This document shows, piece after piece, positions 17,689 to 26,385 of a stretch of 64,000 nt of DNA; the stretch's first letter is position 1, and every line of letters begins with the position of its first letter. The translations under genes and the position numbers were made by a program. Where the stretch lies: NCBI GenBank assembly GCA_003443635.1, contig CP031964.1:1768321-1832320 (forward strand), in the 5' to 3' direction. Source of the stretch: Flavobacteriaceae bacterium. Its GTDB lineage: Bacteria; Bacteroidota; Bacteroidia; Flavobacteriales; Flavobacteriaceae. Below the pieces are notes generated by a model. The model was not told the origin of the DNA. It did no database searches and was given only the letters and a program-made list of their open reading frames with translations.

Positions 17689-19065
17689 TTAAGACAAATA
17701 TTTAAAGAGTCGCTTTAATAATTTCAATTTCCCTTTATAAGGAGCATACCTAAGAGAAATATCTAACCAAGTTCCTTTTTTTACTATTGCTTTTTGATGC
17801 GAAAAAGTAGTGAACCCAGTTTTACCATGATAAGCTCCATAACCACTGTGACCTACACCACCAAAAGGAAGCTTATGATTTGCAAAGTGAACTAATGTAT
17901 CGTTTATTACACCTCCACCAAAGCTATATCGAGAAAGAATAGTGTTTATAAATATTTTGTCTTTAGAAAATACATAAAAAGATAATGGTTTTTCAAAATG
18001 ACTAATAACATTATCAATATCTGTTTCGGTATCAAATGTTATTATTGGAAGTATTGGCCCAAAGATTTCCTCCTTCATAATAGCACTTTCCAAACTAGGA
18101 TTATCTACAAGCGTAGGAGCCAAGTAATTAGTTTCTATATTTGTTTCTCCTCCATACAATAGTGTTTCGTCTTCTAATAAGTTTTTTAAACGTTGTAAGT
18201 GATTATGATTAACAATCCTTGAATAATCTTTAGATTGCTCTATATCTAAGCTGTAAGCTGCTTTAATTTCGTTAATAATGGCAATAGTTAACTGCTCTTT
18301 AATATTTGATTTTACAAGTAAATAATCAGGAGCAATACAAGTTTGACCAGCGTTTAATAATTTCCCCCAAACAATTCGGCGTGCTGTAAGCTTTAAGTTT
18401 ATAGTATCATCAACTATACAAGGTGATTTTCCACCTAATTCTAAAGTAACGGGTGTTAAATGCTCAGCAGCAGCTTTAGCAATAAACTTCCCAACAGAAA
18501 CACTACCTGTAAAGAAGATATAATCCCATCTATGTACTAATAGTTTTTCTGCAACTGAAGCATCACCTAAAATAACACTAACATACTTAGATTCAAAAAC
18601 TGTGGTTATTATCTTAAAAATTAACCGAGAGGTATTTGGAGTGTGTTCGCTAGGTTTTAAAACGACAGTATTACCTGCAGCAATAGCCACAATTAAAGGC
18701 GCAATAGCCAATTGAAATGGATAATTCCAAGGAGATATAATTAGTACCGTTCCATAAGGGTCATTATAAATATAATCGTGAGAAGGAAAATTGAGTAATG
18801 AAGCTCTAACACGTTTAGGTTTGGCCCAACGATTAATGTTTTTAATTGCTAAATCTATTTCAGACAATACAACTCCAATTTCACTTATATAGGTTTCAAA
18901 TTCAGGCTTATTAAAATCATCCTGTATTGCATTATAAATATCCTGCTCTCGTAAGAGAATTTCAGCTTTCAACTTTTTAAGAGCTGTTTTTCTGTAATCT
19001 ACATTTTTAGTTTGATGTGATTTAAAAAAAACTTGCTGAGAAGCGATTAAATTTGAAGCATCCAT
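17689..19065 (-). CDS. NAD(P)-dependent aldehyde dehydrogenase, class 3-like
   Basis: The enzyme oxidises an aldehyde to the acid. The oxyanion Asn114 (SPWNYP), general base Glu209 (LELGGKSP) and nucleophile Cys243 (NAGQTC) are all present. The 458-residue length, lack of an N-terminal extension and a C-terminal hydrophobic/basic tail after SGYGAYHGKTGFTTFSH match class 3 (fatty or aromatic aldehyde) enzymes. The substrate cannot be read from the sequence. It converges on the histidine kinase gene with only four bases between stops. A TATATTTA element lies four bases before the ATG on the minus strand, so the message may be nearly leaderless. Confidence 0.92.
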   Translation of the reverse strand: MDASNLIASQQVFFKSHQTKNVDYRKTALKKLKAEILLREQDIYNAIQDDFNKPEFETYISEIGVVLSEIDLAIKNINRWAKPKRVRASLLNFPSHDYIYNDPYGTVLIISPWNYPFQLAIAPLIVAIAAGNTVVLKPSEHTPNTSRLIFKIITTVFESKYVSVILGDASVAEKLLVHRWDYIFFTGSVSVGKFIAKAAAEHLTPVTLELGGKSPCIVDDTINLKLTARRIVWGKLLNAGQTCIAPDYLLVKSNIKEQLTIAIINEIKAAYSLDIEQSKDYSRIVNHNHLQRLKNLLEDETLLYGGETNIETNYLAPTLVDNPSLESAIMKEEIFGPILPIITFDTETDIDNVISHFEKPLSFYVFSKDKIFINTILSRYSFGGGVINDTLVHFANHKLPFGGVGHSGYGAYHGKTGFTTFSHQKAIVKKGTWLDISLRYAPYKGKLKLLKRLFKYLS

Positions 19066-19083
19066 ACCGTAAATATAAAAACT

Positions 19084-19782
19084 TTAAAGATGACAAGCTT
19101 CCCAAATAATATCTTTAGGAGTAGGAGCTATAATAATTGTATTTTCTTTTGTTACAGGGTGGATAAATTCTAATTTTCGAGAATGTAAATGAATACTTGC
19201 ATCTTTATTACTTCTATCAAAACCGTATTTTAAATCTCCTTTTATAGGACAACCAATACTCGATAACTGAGAACGTATTTGATGATGTCTACCAGTATGT
19301 AAATTAACTTCTAGCAAATAATAACGATCTAATGATTTAATGATTTTATAATCTAAAATAGCTTTTTTACTACTGGCAATTTCTTTAATATAAGCTGTTG
19401 ATTTGTTGTTTTTAGGATTTTTCTTTAACCAATGTGTTAAAGTGGCGTATTCTACTTTAGGCTTTTCTTTAACAATAGCCCAATATGTTTTATTAATTGT
19501 TTTCTCAGCAAATAATTTATTTAATCGCGTTAGTGCTTTTGATGTTTTTGCAAACACAACAATACCTGTGGTTGGTCGATCTAAGCGATGTACAACACCT
19601 AAGTAAGCATTCCCTGATTTGTTATATTTGTTTTTGATGTAAGCTTTAACAACATCGCTTAAAGGAGTGTCTCCAGTTTTATCGCCTTGTACAATATCTC
19701 CAGCACGTTTATTAATTATGATAATATGATTATCCTCGAAAAGAATTTGAAGATTAGATGCATTAGAGAGTGTTTTACTCAA
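19084..19782 (-). CDS. RluA-family RNA pseudouridine synthase
   Basis: The catalytic motif HRLDRPTTG with Asp68 and the later GRHHQIRSQL segment identify the RluA family, which isomerises uridine in rRNA or tRNA. The protein has 232 residues and lacks the N-terminal S4 RNA-binding domain found in RluC and RluD, so it is a minimal form common in Flavobacteriia; the target nucleotide cannot be predicted. It lies between panB and the aldehyde dehydrogenase on the same strand, 20 bases after panB, and is probably co-transcribed with panB. Confidence 0.92.
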   Translation of the reverse strand: MSKTLSNASNLQILFEDNHIIIINKRAGDIVQGDKTGDTPLSDVVKAYIKNKYNKSGNAYLGVVHRLDRPTTGIVVFAKTSKALTRLNKLFAEKTINKTYWAIVKEKPKVEYATLTHWLKKNPKNNKSTAYIKEIASSKKAILDYKIIKSLDRYYLLEVNLHTGRHHQIRSQLSSIGCPIKGDLKYGFDRSNKDASIHLHSRKLEFIHPVTKENTIIIAPTPKDIIWEACHL

Positions 19783-19802
19783 AACTGAAGGAGTTAGATA
19801 GC

Positions 19803-20621
19803 TTAATACTGTTCATCGTCACTAGGAAAACTACCATTTTTTACATCACTACCATATTGTGTAAATGCATTAGTCATTTCTTCATAAAGATTCATATAAC
19901 GACGTAAAAATCGTGGATTAAATTCGTGAGTCATTCCTATCATATCATGAGTTACAAGTACTTGACCATCAACACCATTTCCTGCTCCAATTCCTATAAT
20001 TGGAATACTTACACTTTTAGCTACTTGTTTAGCAAGTTTTGCAGGTATTTTTTCTAATACAATAGCAAAACAACCTGCTTTTTCAAGCATTTTAGCATCT
20101 TCTAATAAACGTTTAGCTTCCTCTTCTTCTTTAGCCCTAACAGTATAGGTTCCAAATTTATATATAGATTGTGGCGTTAAACCTAAATGCCCCATAACTG
20201 GAACACCAGCATTTAAAATACGCTTTATAGATTCTTTTACTTCTTTACCACCTTCTACTTTTACGGCATGTCCACCACTTTCTTTCATAATACGAATTGC
20301 AGAACGTAATGCTTCTTTAGGATCACTTTGGTAAGTACCAAATGGAAGATCTACAACAACCAATGCACGATCTATTGCACGGATTACAGAAGAGGCATGG
20401 TATATCATTTGATCTAAAGTAATTGGTAAGGTAGTTTCATGGCCAGCCATAACATTACTTGCAGAATCTCCAACTAAAATCACGTCAATACCAGCTCCGT
20501 CAACAATTTTTGCCATTGTATAATCATAAGCTGTAAGCATGGAAATTTTTTCGCCATTAGCTTTCATCTGCGTTAAAGAATTTGTAGTAACTCTTTTATA
20601 TTCTTTTTTTGCTGTAGACAT
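19803..20621 (-). CDS. panB: 3-methyl-2-oxobutanoate hydroxymethyltransferase
   Basis: This enzyme makes ketopantoate from 2-oxoisovalerate and methylene-tetrahydrofolate, the first step toward pantothenate and CoA. Family features are [15 protein letters not shown], the metal-binding [12 protein letters not shown] segment, [16 protein letters not shown] and [15 protein letters not shown]. The 272-residue length is normal. The N terminus has a short extension (about ten residues) before the core. A minus-strand TACTTTTG element (20642-20649) fits a flavobacterial -7 box about 20 bases ahead of the ATG. No panC or panD is adjacent. Confidence 0.96.
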   Translation of the reverse strand: MSTAKKEYKRVTTNSLTQMKANGEKISMLTAYDYTMAKIVDGAGIDVILVGDSASNVMAGHETTLPITLDQMIYHASSVIRAIDRALVVVDLPFGTYQSDPKEALRSAIRIMKESGGHAVKVEGGKEVKESIKRILNAGVPVMGHLGLTPQSIYKFGTYTVRAKEEEEAKRLLEDAKMLEKAGCFAIVLEKIPAKLAKQVAKSVSIPIIGIGAGNGVDGQVLVTHDMIGMTHEFNPRFLRRYMNLYEEMTNAFTQYGSDVKNGSFPSDDEQY

Positions 20622-20641
20622 AATGTGTTTTAATTACGAAA

Positions 20642-20649
20642 CAAAAGTA
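20642..20649 (-). promoter_or_regulatory. Candidate -7 box for panB
   Basis: Read on the minus strand the sequence is TACTTTTG, matching the Bacteroidota -7 consensus TAnnTTTG. I do not see a good -33 TTTG at the expected distance, so this is a partial promoter call. Confidence 0.45.
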
Positions 20650-20743
20650 GTAAATAAACAGAGATAAAAATAGTGTTAAACTTTTCTATAAGATTTTAAT
20701 TGAAATTGAATAATAACCTATATTTAATGAAAAATAACTGACG

Positions 20744-21202
20744 ATGACACGATTATTATTAATTGTAACGTTTTGTTTTGTTACAACGCTCCAAGCACAA
20801 AATACAAAGGAAGAAAAAGAAGTTAAAGCTGCTATCGATACCTTTTTTGAGGGTTTTCATAAAGGAGACACACTTTTAATGAAATCTGTAATGAAAGGGG
20901 ATTTTACTACACAAACGGCATTTAAAAACCAAAAAGGGGAGAATATATTACAAACAGGAGATTCTTCTCAGTTAGTAAATGCAATTGCAAACAGACCAGC
21001 AGATCAAAAATGGGACGAACGTTTGTTAAGTTACAGTATTCAAGTAGATGGGAATATGGCTAATGCATGGACACCCTATGAATTTTGGTTTAATGGAGAG
21101 TTTAGACATTGTGGCGTAAATTCGTTTCAGTTATTTAATGACAATGGACAGTGGAAAATTATTTACTTAATTGATACACGCCGAAGAGAAGGATGTAAAT
21201 AA
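20744..21202 (+). CDS. Secreted NTF2-like (SnoaL/DUF4440-type) protein
   Basis: A cleavable signal peptide (LLLIVTFCFVTTLQAQ, residues 4-19) precedes a single NTF2-like cone domain, recognisable from the EVKAAIDTFFEGFHKGD start, the central WDERLLSYSIQVDGNMANAWTPYEF strand region and the final FQLFNDNGQWKIIYLIDTRR. Members of this fold bind small ligands or catalyse varied reactions, and no catalytic residues can be named here. The 152-residue length is typical. It faces the serine dehydratase gene and appears to be transcribed alone; TATATTTA about 20 bases upstream is a candidate -7 box. Confidence 0.85.
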   Translation: MTRLLLIVTFCFVTTLQAQNTKEEKEVKAAIDTFFEGFHKGDTLLMKSVMKGDFTTQTAFKNQKGENILQTGDSSQLVNAIANRPADQKWDERLLSYSIQVDGNMANAWTPYEFWFNGEFRHCGVNSFQLFNDNGQWKIIYLIDTRRREGCK

Positions 21203-21210
21203 TAGAAACT

Positions 21211-22632
21211 TTAACAATCCACCATATTTACTCGTACTGCAAGACCACCTTCTGAAGTTTCTTTGTATTTTAGATTCATATCTTTAGCGGTTTCCCACAT
21301 GGTATCTACTACTTTATCTAATGGAACTTTTACATTTTCTGGATCAGTTTCTAAAGCGAGTTCTGCAGCATTAATTGCTTTTATAGCACCCATAGAATTA
21401 CGCTCTATACATGGTATTTGAACCAAACCACCAATAGGATCACAAGTGAGCCCTAAATGATGTTCCATTGCTATTTCTGCAGCAATCATTACTTGTTCAG
21501 AAGTACCTCCTAATAACTCACATAATGCTCCAGCTGCCATTGCAGCAGAAACTCCTATTTCTGCCTGACATCCACCCATAGCAGCAGATATAGTTGCTCC
21601 TTTTTTAAATATACTTCCAATCTCTCCAGCTACTAATAAAAATTGTTTGATGTGTTTAAAATCTGCTTCGTGATTTTCGATCACCATATAATACATCAAT
21701 ACAGACGGGATTACTCCAGCACTCCCATTAGTAGGGGCAGTTACTACACGCCCTAGAGAAGCATTAACTTCGTTAACGCTTAATGCAAAACAGCTTACCC
21801 ATTTTAATATTTGCCTGAATTTTACAGTTGTTTTCCTTATGGATTGTAACCACTCTTCAGGAGTTTCATAAGGGATTTCTCCAATTAAATTTTGATGCAT
21901 ATCGTAAGCACGCCTACGAACATTTAATCCTCCAGGGAGTTTACCTTCTGTATGGCATCCAATATACATACATTCAAGCATTGTTTTCCAAATACGATTA
22001 AGCTCAAAATCAATAGTTTCTGAAGACCTCAGTGATTTTTCATTTTCTAAAACAATTTCTGAAATCGATTTTTTTTCAACTTTACAATATTCTGATAGAT
22101 CTGTAGCTTTTTCAATTGGAAATGGAAATTTATGAAGAAGCTCTTTGTTCTTCTTAGCGTTTTTACGCTCTTCTTTTACTACAAAACCTCCTCCAATAGA
22201 ATAGAATGTAGATTCGTGTGTTTCATTTTTTGTATATGCAGTGAAAGTTATTCCATTAGAGTGAAACGGAAGAAAAGTTTTATTAAAAATAATATGTTCT
22301 GTTTTAATAAAAGGAACATTTATTTCACTGTTTAATTTTAAGATTTTAGTAGAATTTATTAAACTAATGATCTCATCTATAGTATTTACAGGGATAGTTT
22401 CAGGATCTGCACCTGTTAATCCCAGCATAACAGCCAAATCAGTTGCATGACCTTTTCCTGTTAATGACAGAGATCCATAAAGATCTACTTTAATAGAAGA
22501 TATCGTATCAAATAGATTTTGTGTCTTTAACTCTGTAATCCATTGCTCTGCAGCACGCCAAGGTCCTAGTGTATGCGAGCTAGATGGCCCGATACCAATC
22601 TTTAACATATCAAAAACAGAAATACATTCCAT
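21211..22632 (-). CDS. sdaA: L-serine ammonia-lyase, single-chain iron-sulfur type
   Basis: The enzyme deaminates L-serine to pyruvate and ammonia. It is the one-polypeptide form with the beta domain first ([15 protein letters not shown]) and the alpha domain after it. The cysteines expected to hold the 4Fe-4S cluster lie in [18 protein letters not shown] and [13 protein letters not shown] start it at the ATG at 22632 (473 residues); an in-frame TTG at 22647 would add five residues (NCFF-type) not seen in the family, whose N terminus is [13 protein letters not shown]. It converges on the NTF2-like gene with eight bases between stops. Confidence 0.95.
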   Translation of the reverse strand: MECISVFDMLKIGIGPSSSHTLGPWRAAEQWITELKTQNLFDTISSIKVDLYGSLSLTGKGHATDLAVMLGLTGADPETIPVNTIDEIISLINSTKILKLNSEINVPFIKTEHIIFNKTFLPFHSNGITFTAYTKNETHESTFYSIGGGFVVKEERKNAKKNKELLHKFPFPIEKATDLSEYCKVEKKSISEIVLENEKSLRSSETIDFELNRIWKTMLECMYIGCHTEGKLPGGLNVRRRAYDMHQNLIGEIPYETPEEWLQSIRKTTVKFRQILKWVSCFALSVNEVNASLGRVVTAPTNGSAGVIPSVLMYYMVIENHEADFKHIKQFLLVAGEIGSIFKKGATISAAMGGCQAEIGVSAAMAAGALCELLGGTSEQVMIAAEIAMEHHLGLTCDPIGGLVQIPCIERNSMGAIKAINAAELALETDPENVKVPLDKVVDTMWETAKDMNLKYKETSEGGLAVRVNMVDC

Positions 22633-22724
22633 AAAAAAACAATTCAATTTAATCGAGACAAATATATAAGTTTAGAGTATAACTTCAGACGCAATTAAAA
22701 TTATCTATATATAAAATAATTTTC

Positions 22725-22771
22725 TGACATCCTGTCATAATTAAAACTAGATGACACCCTTATTTATGTCA
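22725..22771. promoter_or_regulatory. Cluster of TGACA/TGTCA half-sites upstream of dnaK
   Basis: Four alternating half-sites lie here: TGACA (22725), TGTCA (22733), TGACA (22752) and TGTCA (22767). The first two form a tight dyad with a three-base spacer. They sit 20-70 bases ahead of a sigma-54-like element, a place where an activator or heat-shock regulator could bind. The repeats are seen; the binding protein is unknown. Confidence 0.5.
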
Positions 22772-22791
22772 AATATGATAATTTATATGCA

Positions 22792-22806
22792 TGGCACAAA
22801 GATTGA
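22792..22806 (+). promoter_or_regulatory. Sigma-54-like -24/-12 element for dnaK
   Basis: TGGCAC followed after five bases by TTGA matches the RpoN consensus (TGGCAC-N5-TTGC) with correct spacing except for the last C of the -12 element. A start of transcription near 22817 would leave a leader of about 45 bases before the dnaK ATG. Bacteroidota do encode RpoN. No primary sigma-factor -33/-7 pair is obvious in the same region. Confidence 0.45.
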
Positions 22807-22861
22807 CTATATGTCTTTGTAAAAAATAAAATTCAATACAATAAACGTATAAATAAAAGTT

Positions 22862-24769
22862 ATGAGTAAAATTATTGGAATCGATTTAGGAACAACAAAC
22901 TCTTGCGTATCTGTAATGGAAGGTAATGAGCCAGTTGTAATCCCAAATGCAGAAGGTAAACGTACAACGCCATCTGTAATTGCTTTTGTAGAAGGAGGAG
23001 AGATTAAAGTAGGAGATCCTGCAAAACGTCAAGCAGTAACTAACCCTACAAAAACAGTTTATTCTATTAAACGTTTTATGGGGAATAAATATTCTGAATC
23101 TAAAAATGAAGCAGAACGAGTACCATATAAAGTAGTAAAAGGTGATAATGACACGCCTAGAGTAGATATTGATGGTCGTTTATATACACCTCAAGAATTA
23201 TCAGCGATGATACTTCAAAAAATGAAAAAAACTGCTGAAGATTATTTAGGTCAAGATGTATCAGAAGCTGTAATTACAGTACCAGCATACTTTAATGATG
23301 CACAACGCCAAGCTACAAAAGAAGCAGGTGAGATTGCAGGTTTAAAAGTACGCCGTATTATTAATGAGCCTACAGCCGCAGCTTTAGCTTATGGAATGGA
23401 CAAAAAAGGAACAGATCAAAAAATAGTAGTTTTTGACTTTGGTGGAGGAACACATGACGTATCTATTCTTGAATTAGGAGATGGTGTATTTGAAGTATTA
23501 TCTACTGATGGAGATACACACTTAGGTGGAGATGATGTAGATGAAAAAATTATTAATTGGTTAGCAGACGAATTTAAAGCAGAAGAGTCAATGGATTTAC
23601 GTGAAGATCCAATGTCTTTACAACGTTTAAAAGAAGCTGCAGAAAAAGCAAAAATAGAATTGTCATCATCTGCGCAAACAGAAATTAATTTACCATATAT
23701 TACGGCAACAGCTAGTGGACCAAAACACTTAGTACGTACATTAACTAAAGCTAAATTTGAACAATTAATTGATGATTTAGTAAAACGCACAATAGAACCT
23801 TGTCAATCTGCTTTAAAAGCAGCTGGATTATCAAAAAGTGATATTGATGAAGTAATCTTAGTTGGTGGTTCAACACGTATACCTGCTGTACAAGAAGCAG
23901 TAGAGAAATTCTTTGGAAAAGCACCAAGTAAAGGTGTGAACCCTGATGAGGTGGTGTCTTTAGGAGCAGGTATTCAAGGTGGTGTTTTAACAGGTGATGT
24001 TAAAGATGTATTATTATTAGATGTTACACCATTATCTCTTGGTATTGAAACTATGGGTAATGTAATGACAAAATTAATTGAAGCTAATACTACGATTCCT
24101 ACTAAAAAATCTCAAGTGTTTTCAACAGCAGCAGATAATCAACCATCTGTAGAGATTCACGTATTACAAGGTGAACGTCCAATGGCACCAGATAATAAAA
24201 CGATTGGTCGCTTCCATTTAGATGGTATTCCACCAGCACAAAGAGGAACACCACAAATTGAAGTAACATTTGATATTGATGCTAACGGAATTATTAAAGT
24301 ATCTGCTACAGATAAAGCAACAAATAAAACACAAGATATTCGTATTGAAGCATCTTCAGGATTAACCGATGAGGAAATTCAAAAAATGAAACAAGAAGCT
24401 GAAGCTAATGCTGAAGCTGATGCTAAAGCAAAAGAAGTTGCTGAAAAATTAAACGCAGCTGATGCAATGATTTTTCAAACAGAAAGTCAACTTAAAGAAT
24501 TTGGTGATAAATTATCTGATGATAAGAAACAACCAATTGAAGCTGCTTTAGAAGAATTGAAAAAAGCATACGAAACGAAAGATGTTGCAATTATAGATCC
24601 AGCTTTAGAAAAGATTAATGAAGCTTGGAAAGTGGCTAGTGAAGAAATGTATAAAGCACAAGCTGAAGCGCAACAAGGTGGAGCAGCTGGGCCTGATGCA
24701 AGTCAAGGACAGCAATCTGCTGATGAGAGTAGTGATGTAGAAGATGTTGATTTTGAAGAAGTAAAATAA
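22862..24769 (+). CDS. dnaK: Chaperone protein DnaK (Hsp70)
   Basis: The 635-residue protein begins with the Hsp70 phosphate-binding motif [12 protein letters not shown], has [14 protein letters not shown] (the Bacteroidota variant, most others read GTFDVS), the LGGDDVD loop, the [15 protein letters not shown] linker and substrate-binding domain, and a helical lid ending in an acidic [11 protein letters not shown] tail. It refolds and protects cytosolic proteins with DnaJ and GrpE, whose genes are not in the window. It is monocistronic, with a strong terminator after it and a suggestive stress-type promoter region before it. Confidence 0.98.
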   Translation: MSKIIGIDLGTTNSCVSVMEGNEPVVIPNAEGKRTTPSVIAFVEGGEIKVGDPAKRQAVTNPTKTVYSIKRFMGNKYSESKNEAERVPYKVVKGDNDTPRVDIDGRLYTPQELSAMILQKMKKTAEDYLGQDVSEAVITVPAYFNDAQRQATKEAGEIAGLKVRRIINEPTAAALAYGMDKKGTDQKIVVFDFGGGTHDVSILELGDGVFEVLSTDGDTHLGGDDVDEKIINWLADEFKAEESMDLREDPMSLQRLKEAAEKAKIELSSSAQTEINLPYITATASGPKHLVRTLTKAKFEQLIDDLVKRTIEPCQSALKAAGLSKSDIDEVILVGGSTRIPAVQEAVEKFFGKAPSKGVNPDEVVSLGAGIQGGVLTGDVKDVLLLDVTPLSLGIETMGNVMTKLIEANTTIPTKKSQVFSTAADNQPSVEIHVLQGERPMAPDNKTIGRFHLDGIPPAQRGTPQIEVTFDIDANGIIKVSATDKATNKTQDIRIEASSGLTDEEIQKMKQEAEANAEADAKAKEVAEKLNAADAMIFQTESQLKEFGDKLSDDKKQPIEAALEELKKAYETKDVAIIDPALEKINEAWKVASEEMYKAQAEAQQGGAAGPDASQGQQSADESSDVEDVDFEEVK

Positions 24770-24806
24770 TTATTATTCTGAATTTTTTCAGAACCTTAAT
24801 AAATTT

Positions 24807-24840
24807 AAAAACGCAATCATTAATTTGGTTGCGTTTTTTT
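24807..24840 (+). terminator. dnaK terminator
   Basis: A twelve-pair stem (arms 24807-24818 and 24827-24838, core AACGCAA/TTGCGTT) with an A+T loop is followed by a run of Ts. Confidence 0.85.
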
Positions 24841-24868
24841 ATTGTCATTACGAGCGTAGTGAGGCAAT
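24841..24868. repeat. REP-like GTCATTACGAGCG... element
   Basis: Directly after the terminator lies ATTG-TCATTAC-gagc-GTAGTGA-GGCAAT, a short imperfect hairpin with complementary ends. It resembles the widely dispersed flavobacterial/bacteroidetes extragenic element that reads GTCATTGCGAGCGnAGCGAAGCAAT, here slightly degenerate. Only one copy is in the window, so its repeated nature in this genome is inferred from familiarity with related genomes. Confidence 0.5.
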
Positions 24869-24980
24869 ATAAAACAAGCAACATTGTAAATCTTCTATTG
24901 ATTAAAACTAATCTAATATATAAATAGTATTGTAACCTTTTTTGTAATTCATGTATCTTACTAGAAACAAATTATAAAAT

Positions 24981-25337
24981 ATGGAATCATTTATCGGTTT
25001 TGGGGAGATATTAGCCCTTTTGATTATTGCCTCAGCATTTACAGTTTACTTTTTCCACAGAGCCAATCATTTAGAACGCATGGCTCAAATTGAACGAAAT
25101 CAACTGAGTGAGAATCAGAATAAAAATAAAAAGAGTTCTTATTTAGAAATAAAGTTCGGAATGCTTATGATAGGTTTAGGATTGGGTATGTTTGCGGCTT
25201 GGATTTGGGAACGAGGAAATCAAGATATAAATACTGAATATGCTACGTACCCAGCATTTATGTTATTCTTTGGAGGCATTAGTTTATTACTATCCTATTT
25301 AGTTACAAAAAGATTAGATAGACGCTCTAAAAATTAA
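24981..25337 (+). CDS. Small two-helix membrane protein (DUF6249-like)
   Basis: The 118-residue protein has an N-terminal membrane helix (about 8-26), a charged stretch rich in Asn, Gln and Lys, a second helix with GMLMIGLGLGMFAAWIW, and a third hydrophobic segment AFMLFFGGISLLLSYLV near the end. This topology with the charged linker matches DUF6249 proteins, which are often encoded with ECF sigma factors. The sigma-factor gene starts 11 bases after its stop, so the three genes 24981-26258 form one operon. Function is unknown; a membrane-bound partner or regulator of the sigma factor is possible. Confidence 0.8.
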   Translation: MESFIGFGEILALLIIASAFTVYFFHRANHLERMAQIERNQLSENQNKNKKSSYLEIKFGMLMIGLGLGMFAAWIWERGNQDINTEYATYPAFMLFFGGISLLLSYLVTKRLDRRSKN

Positions 25338-25348
25338 ACAATAGTTTA

Positions 25349-25915
25349 ATGGATAATAAATACTTACAAAAAGTATTAAGTGGAGATGTGCAATCTTTTT
25401 CCTATTTCATTAAAGCATATCAGAATGGAGCTTATGCAGTAGCAATATCTATTGTGAAATCTGAAGATAAGGCTAAAGATGTAACTCAAGAAAGTTTTAT
25501 CCAAGCCTATAATTCATTATCATCGTTTAAGAAGGAATCTAAATTTTCAACTTGGTTGTATCGTATTGTAGTAAATAAGAGTTTGAGGCATTTAGAAAGA
25601 GAAAAAAGATATATTAAAGAAAACAGCCAATCAACTATAACGATTGATGACAATTCAAATTACAATGATGCTTTAATGCGTTTACATCATGATGAATTAA
25701 AACAATTAATAAAACGTGTTTTAAACAAAATGAAGCCTAAAGAAGCATTAATGTTACAATTGTTTTATTTAGATGAATTAAAAATGGATGAGATTGTAAA
25801 TATTACAGAATTTTCTAAAGCAAATGTAAAAGTCTTATTATACAGAGCTAGAACACATTTTTATGATGTCATAAAGAACGAACATCATATCGCAAATTTA
25901 AACGAACTATTATAA
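25349..25915 (+). CDS. ECF-type RNA polymerase sigma factor
   Basis: The 188-residue protein has sigma region 2 (YAVAISIVKSEDKAKDVTQESFIQAYNSLSSFK with KFSTWLYRIVVNKS) and region 4 (LNKMKPKEALMLQLFYLDELKMDEIVNITEFSKANVKVLLYRAR), which together identify an extracytoplasmic-function sigma-70 protein. It should direct polymerase to a small regulon of unknown identity. It is flanked within one operon by two small membrane proteins; the downstream one (25923) is placed where anti-sigma factors usually are. The spacing to both neighbours is 7-11 bases. Confidence 0.93.
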   Translation: MDNKYLQKVLSGDVQSFSYFIKAYQNGAYAVAISIVKSEDKAKDVTQESFIQAYNSLSSFKKESKFSTWLYRIVVNKSLRHLEREKRYIKENSQSTITIDDNSNYNDALMRLHHDELKQLIKRVLNKMKPKEALMLQLFYLDELKMDEIVNITEFSKANVKVLLYRARTHFYDVIKNEHHIANLNELL

Positions 25916-25922
25916 GAACCCT

Positions 25923-26258
25923 ATGGAAGAAGACAATATAAAAACTATTTTTAAAAGTATAGATTCAATTCATAATGAGGTAGACTTTGAAGATGTTATT
26001 TTACATAAAATAGAGTCACAGATACAAGTAAAAAAACAAATAGTCAGAAATAGAAAATATGGTCTACTGGGAATTTTAATTACTCTAATATTGGTAATTC
26101 TATTTGTTTGGTTTTACTACAAAGACCTTACTCTTAGTATCGACTTTAGAAACCCTTTAATGCAAGTTGGATTGTGTGCTTTTGTACTCATACTTTTATT
26201 CCTGCAACTAGAAACTGCTTCAAGTTACTCGAGATCACTTAAAATGGACGATTCTTAA
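25923..26258 (+). CDS. Small single-pass membrane protein, possible anti-sigma factor
   Basis: The 111-residue protein begins with a soluble acidic and amphipathic segment (about 1-45) followed by two hydrophobic helices (about 47-65 and 78-96) and a short Ser-rich tail. There is no zinc-binding anti-sigma HxxxCxxC motif. Its position directly after an ECF sigma gene and its cytoplasmic N-terminal segment make a role in holding the sigma factor at the membrane plausible, but no family is recognised. The intergenic stretch after it (26259-26385) shows no clear terminator. Confidence 0.75.
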   Translation: MEEDNIKTIFKSIDSIHNEVDFEDVILHKIESQIQVKKQIVRNRKYGLLGILITLILVILFVWFYYKDLTLSIDFRNPLMQVGLCAFVLILLFLQLETASSYSRSLKMDDS

Positions 26259-26385
26259 ATCTATCTTGATATATAAACCCTAACATTAAATAACAAATTT
26301 TAATTGTAACCACCAGTTACTTAACTCTGATTTGCAAGTATAAAATCTTCGCGAACAGATAATATATTCTCTAAAAACAAAAACA

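Noticed and set aside
23416..23790. Minus-strand open frame inside dnaK
   Set aside because: It is the shadow of dnaK codons, with no start context or family resemblance.
24636..24884. Minus-strand frame over the dnaK end and terminator
   Set aside because: It crosses the dnaK terminator and a REP-like repeat, with low-complexity Leu/His/Gln sequence.
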